From an uncultured Ruaniaceae bacterium (GTDB lineage: Bacteria > Actinomycetota > Actinomycetes > Actinomycetales > Beutenbergiaceae), in NCBI GenBank assembly GCA_947251855.1, contig CAMXUZ010000280.1:1-5154 (forward strand): a stretch of 5,154 nucleotides of DNA. The letters run 5' to 3'. The notes beneath the pieces are model-generated. The model made no database searches and was not told where the DNA came from. It saw nothing but the letters and a program-made list of their open reading frames with translations. Every line of letters starts with the position of its first letter. Position 1 is the stretch's first letter. A program made the position numbers and the translations under genes. Below, piece after piece: positions 5,153-5,154 of the stretch.

Positions 5153-5154
5153 CT

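Larger units (their letters stand above)
4832..5154. other. Right-end region without a convincing gene
   Basis: About 320 bases upstream of the BI-1 gene. By count over 4861-5154 the GC content is about 56%, clearly below the neighbouring genes. It contains a bulged inverted repeat (5070-5090), a hairpin (5096-5114) and overlapping short open frames on both strands (minus 5115-4882; plus 4886-5098; minus 5152-5045), none with a recognisable product. It probably holds the BI-1 promoter near its left end, and regulatory or terminal sequence of a neighbour beyond the window. I checked for tRNA and tmRNA structure and could not support either. Confidence 0.5.

Noticed and set aside
4882..5154. 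tmRNA (ssrA) on the minus strand
   Set aside because: Prompted by GCAAACGACG and a reading ending YALS, but there is no tRNA-like 3' domain with a T-arm and CCA-type end, and the tag would lack the usual terminal Ala-Ala.

Overview
The window looks like a stretch of chromosome from a high-GC Gram-positive bacterium (Actinomycetota). A member of the Micrococcales or a close relative is my best guess, from overall resemblance of the proteins and not from any diagnostic marker. Evidence: the sequence is GC-rich, codons mostly end in G or C, the proteins have an actinobacterial character (the Bax-inhibitor-like membrane protein is of the type common there), and some starts have a TANNNT-type -10 box almost touching the start codon. 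No mobile element, CRISPR array, rRNA, tRNA or phage gene was recognised.

Layout, left to right. Positions 1-1013 (minus strand) hold a threonine ammonia-lyase (ilvA) cut by the left edge just as its C-terminal ACT-type regulatory domain begins. Positions 1134-2435 (minus) encode an AI-2E-family (PF01594) polytopic membrane protein with an acidic cytoplasmic N-terminal tail and an apparently leaderless start. A roughly 340-base divergent gap (2436-2775) follows. Then comes msrA, the only confident plus-strand gene (2776-3462), with all catalytic cysteines. It converges on a small FKBP-type peptidyl-prolyl isomerase (3494-3898, minus) across 31 bases. A strong minus-strand intrinsic terminator (3914-3956) separates that gene from a seven-helix Bax inhibitor-1/YccA-family membrane protein (4001-4831, minus). 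The last ~320 bases (4832-5154) have lower GC, no convincing gene, two inverted repeats and one doubtful 35-codon minus-strand frame that may be the tail or start of a neighbour.

Functionally this is housekeeping: branched-chain amino-acid metabolism (IlvA), repair of oxidised methionine (MsrA), proline isomerisation during folding (FKBP), and two membrane proteins whose physiological roles are poorly defined. The genes do not form one pathway; at most ilvA and the AI-2E gene are co-directional neighbours. I see no evidence of a new multi-gene system. The points worth a second look are regulatory: two complete start signals for ilvA, a leaderless start for the AI-2E gene, an inverted repeat in front of msrA, a terminator hairpin abutting the FKBP ribosome-binding site, and the unexplained structured DNA at the right end.
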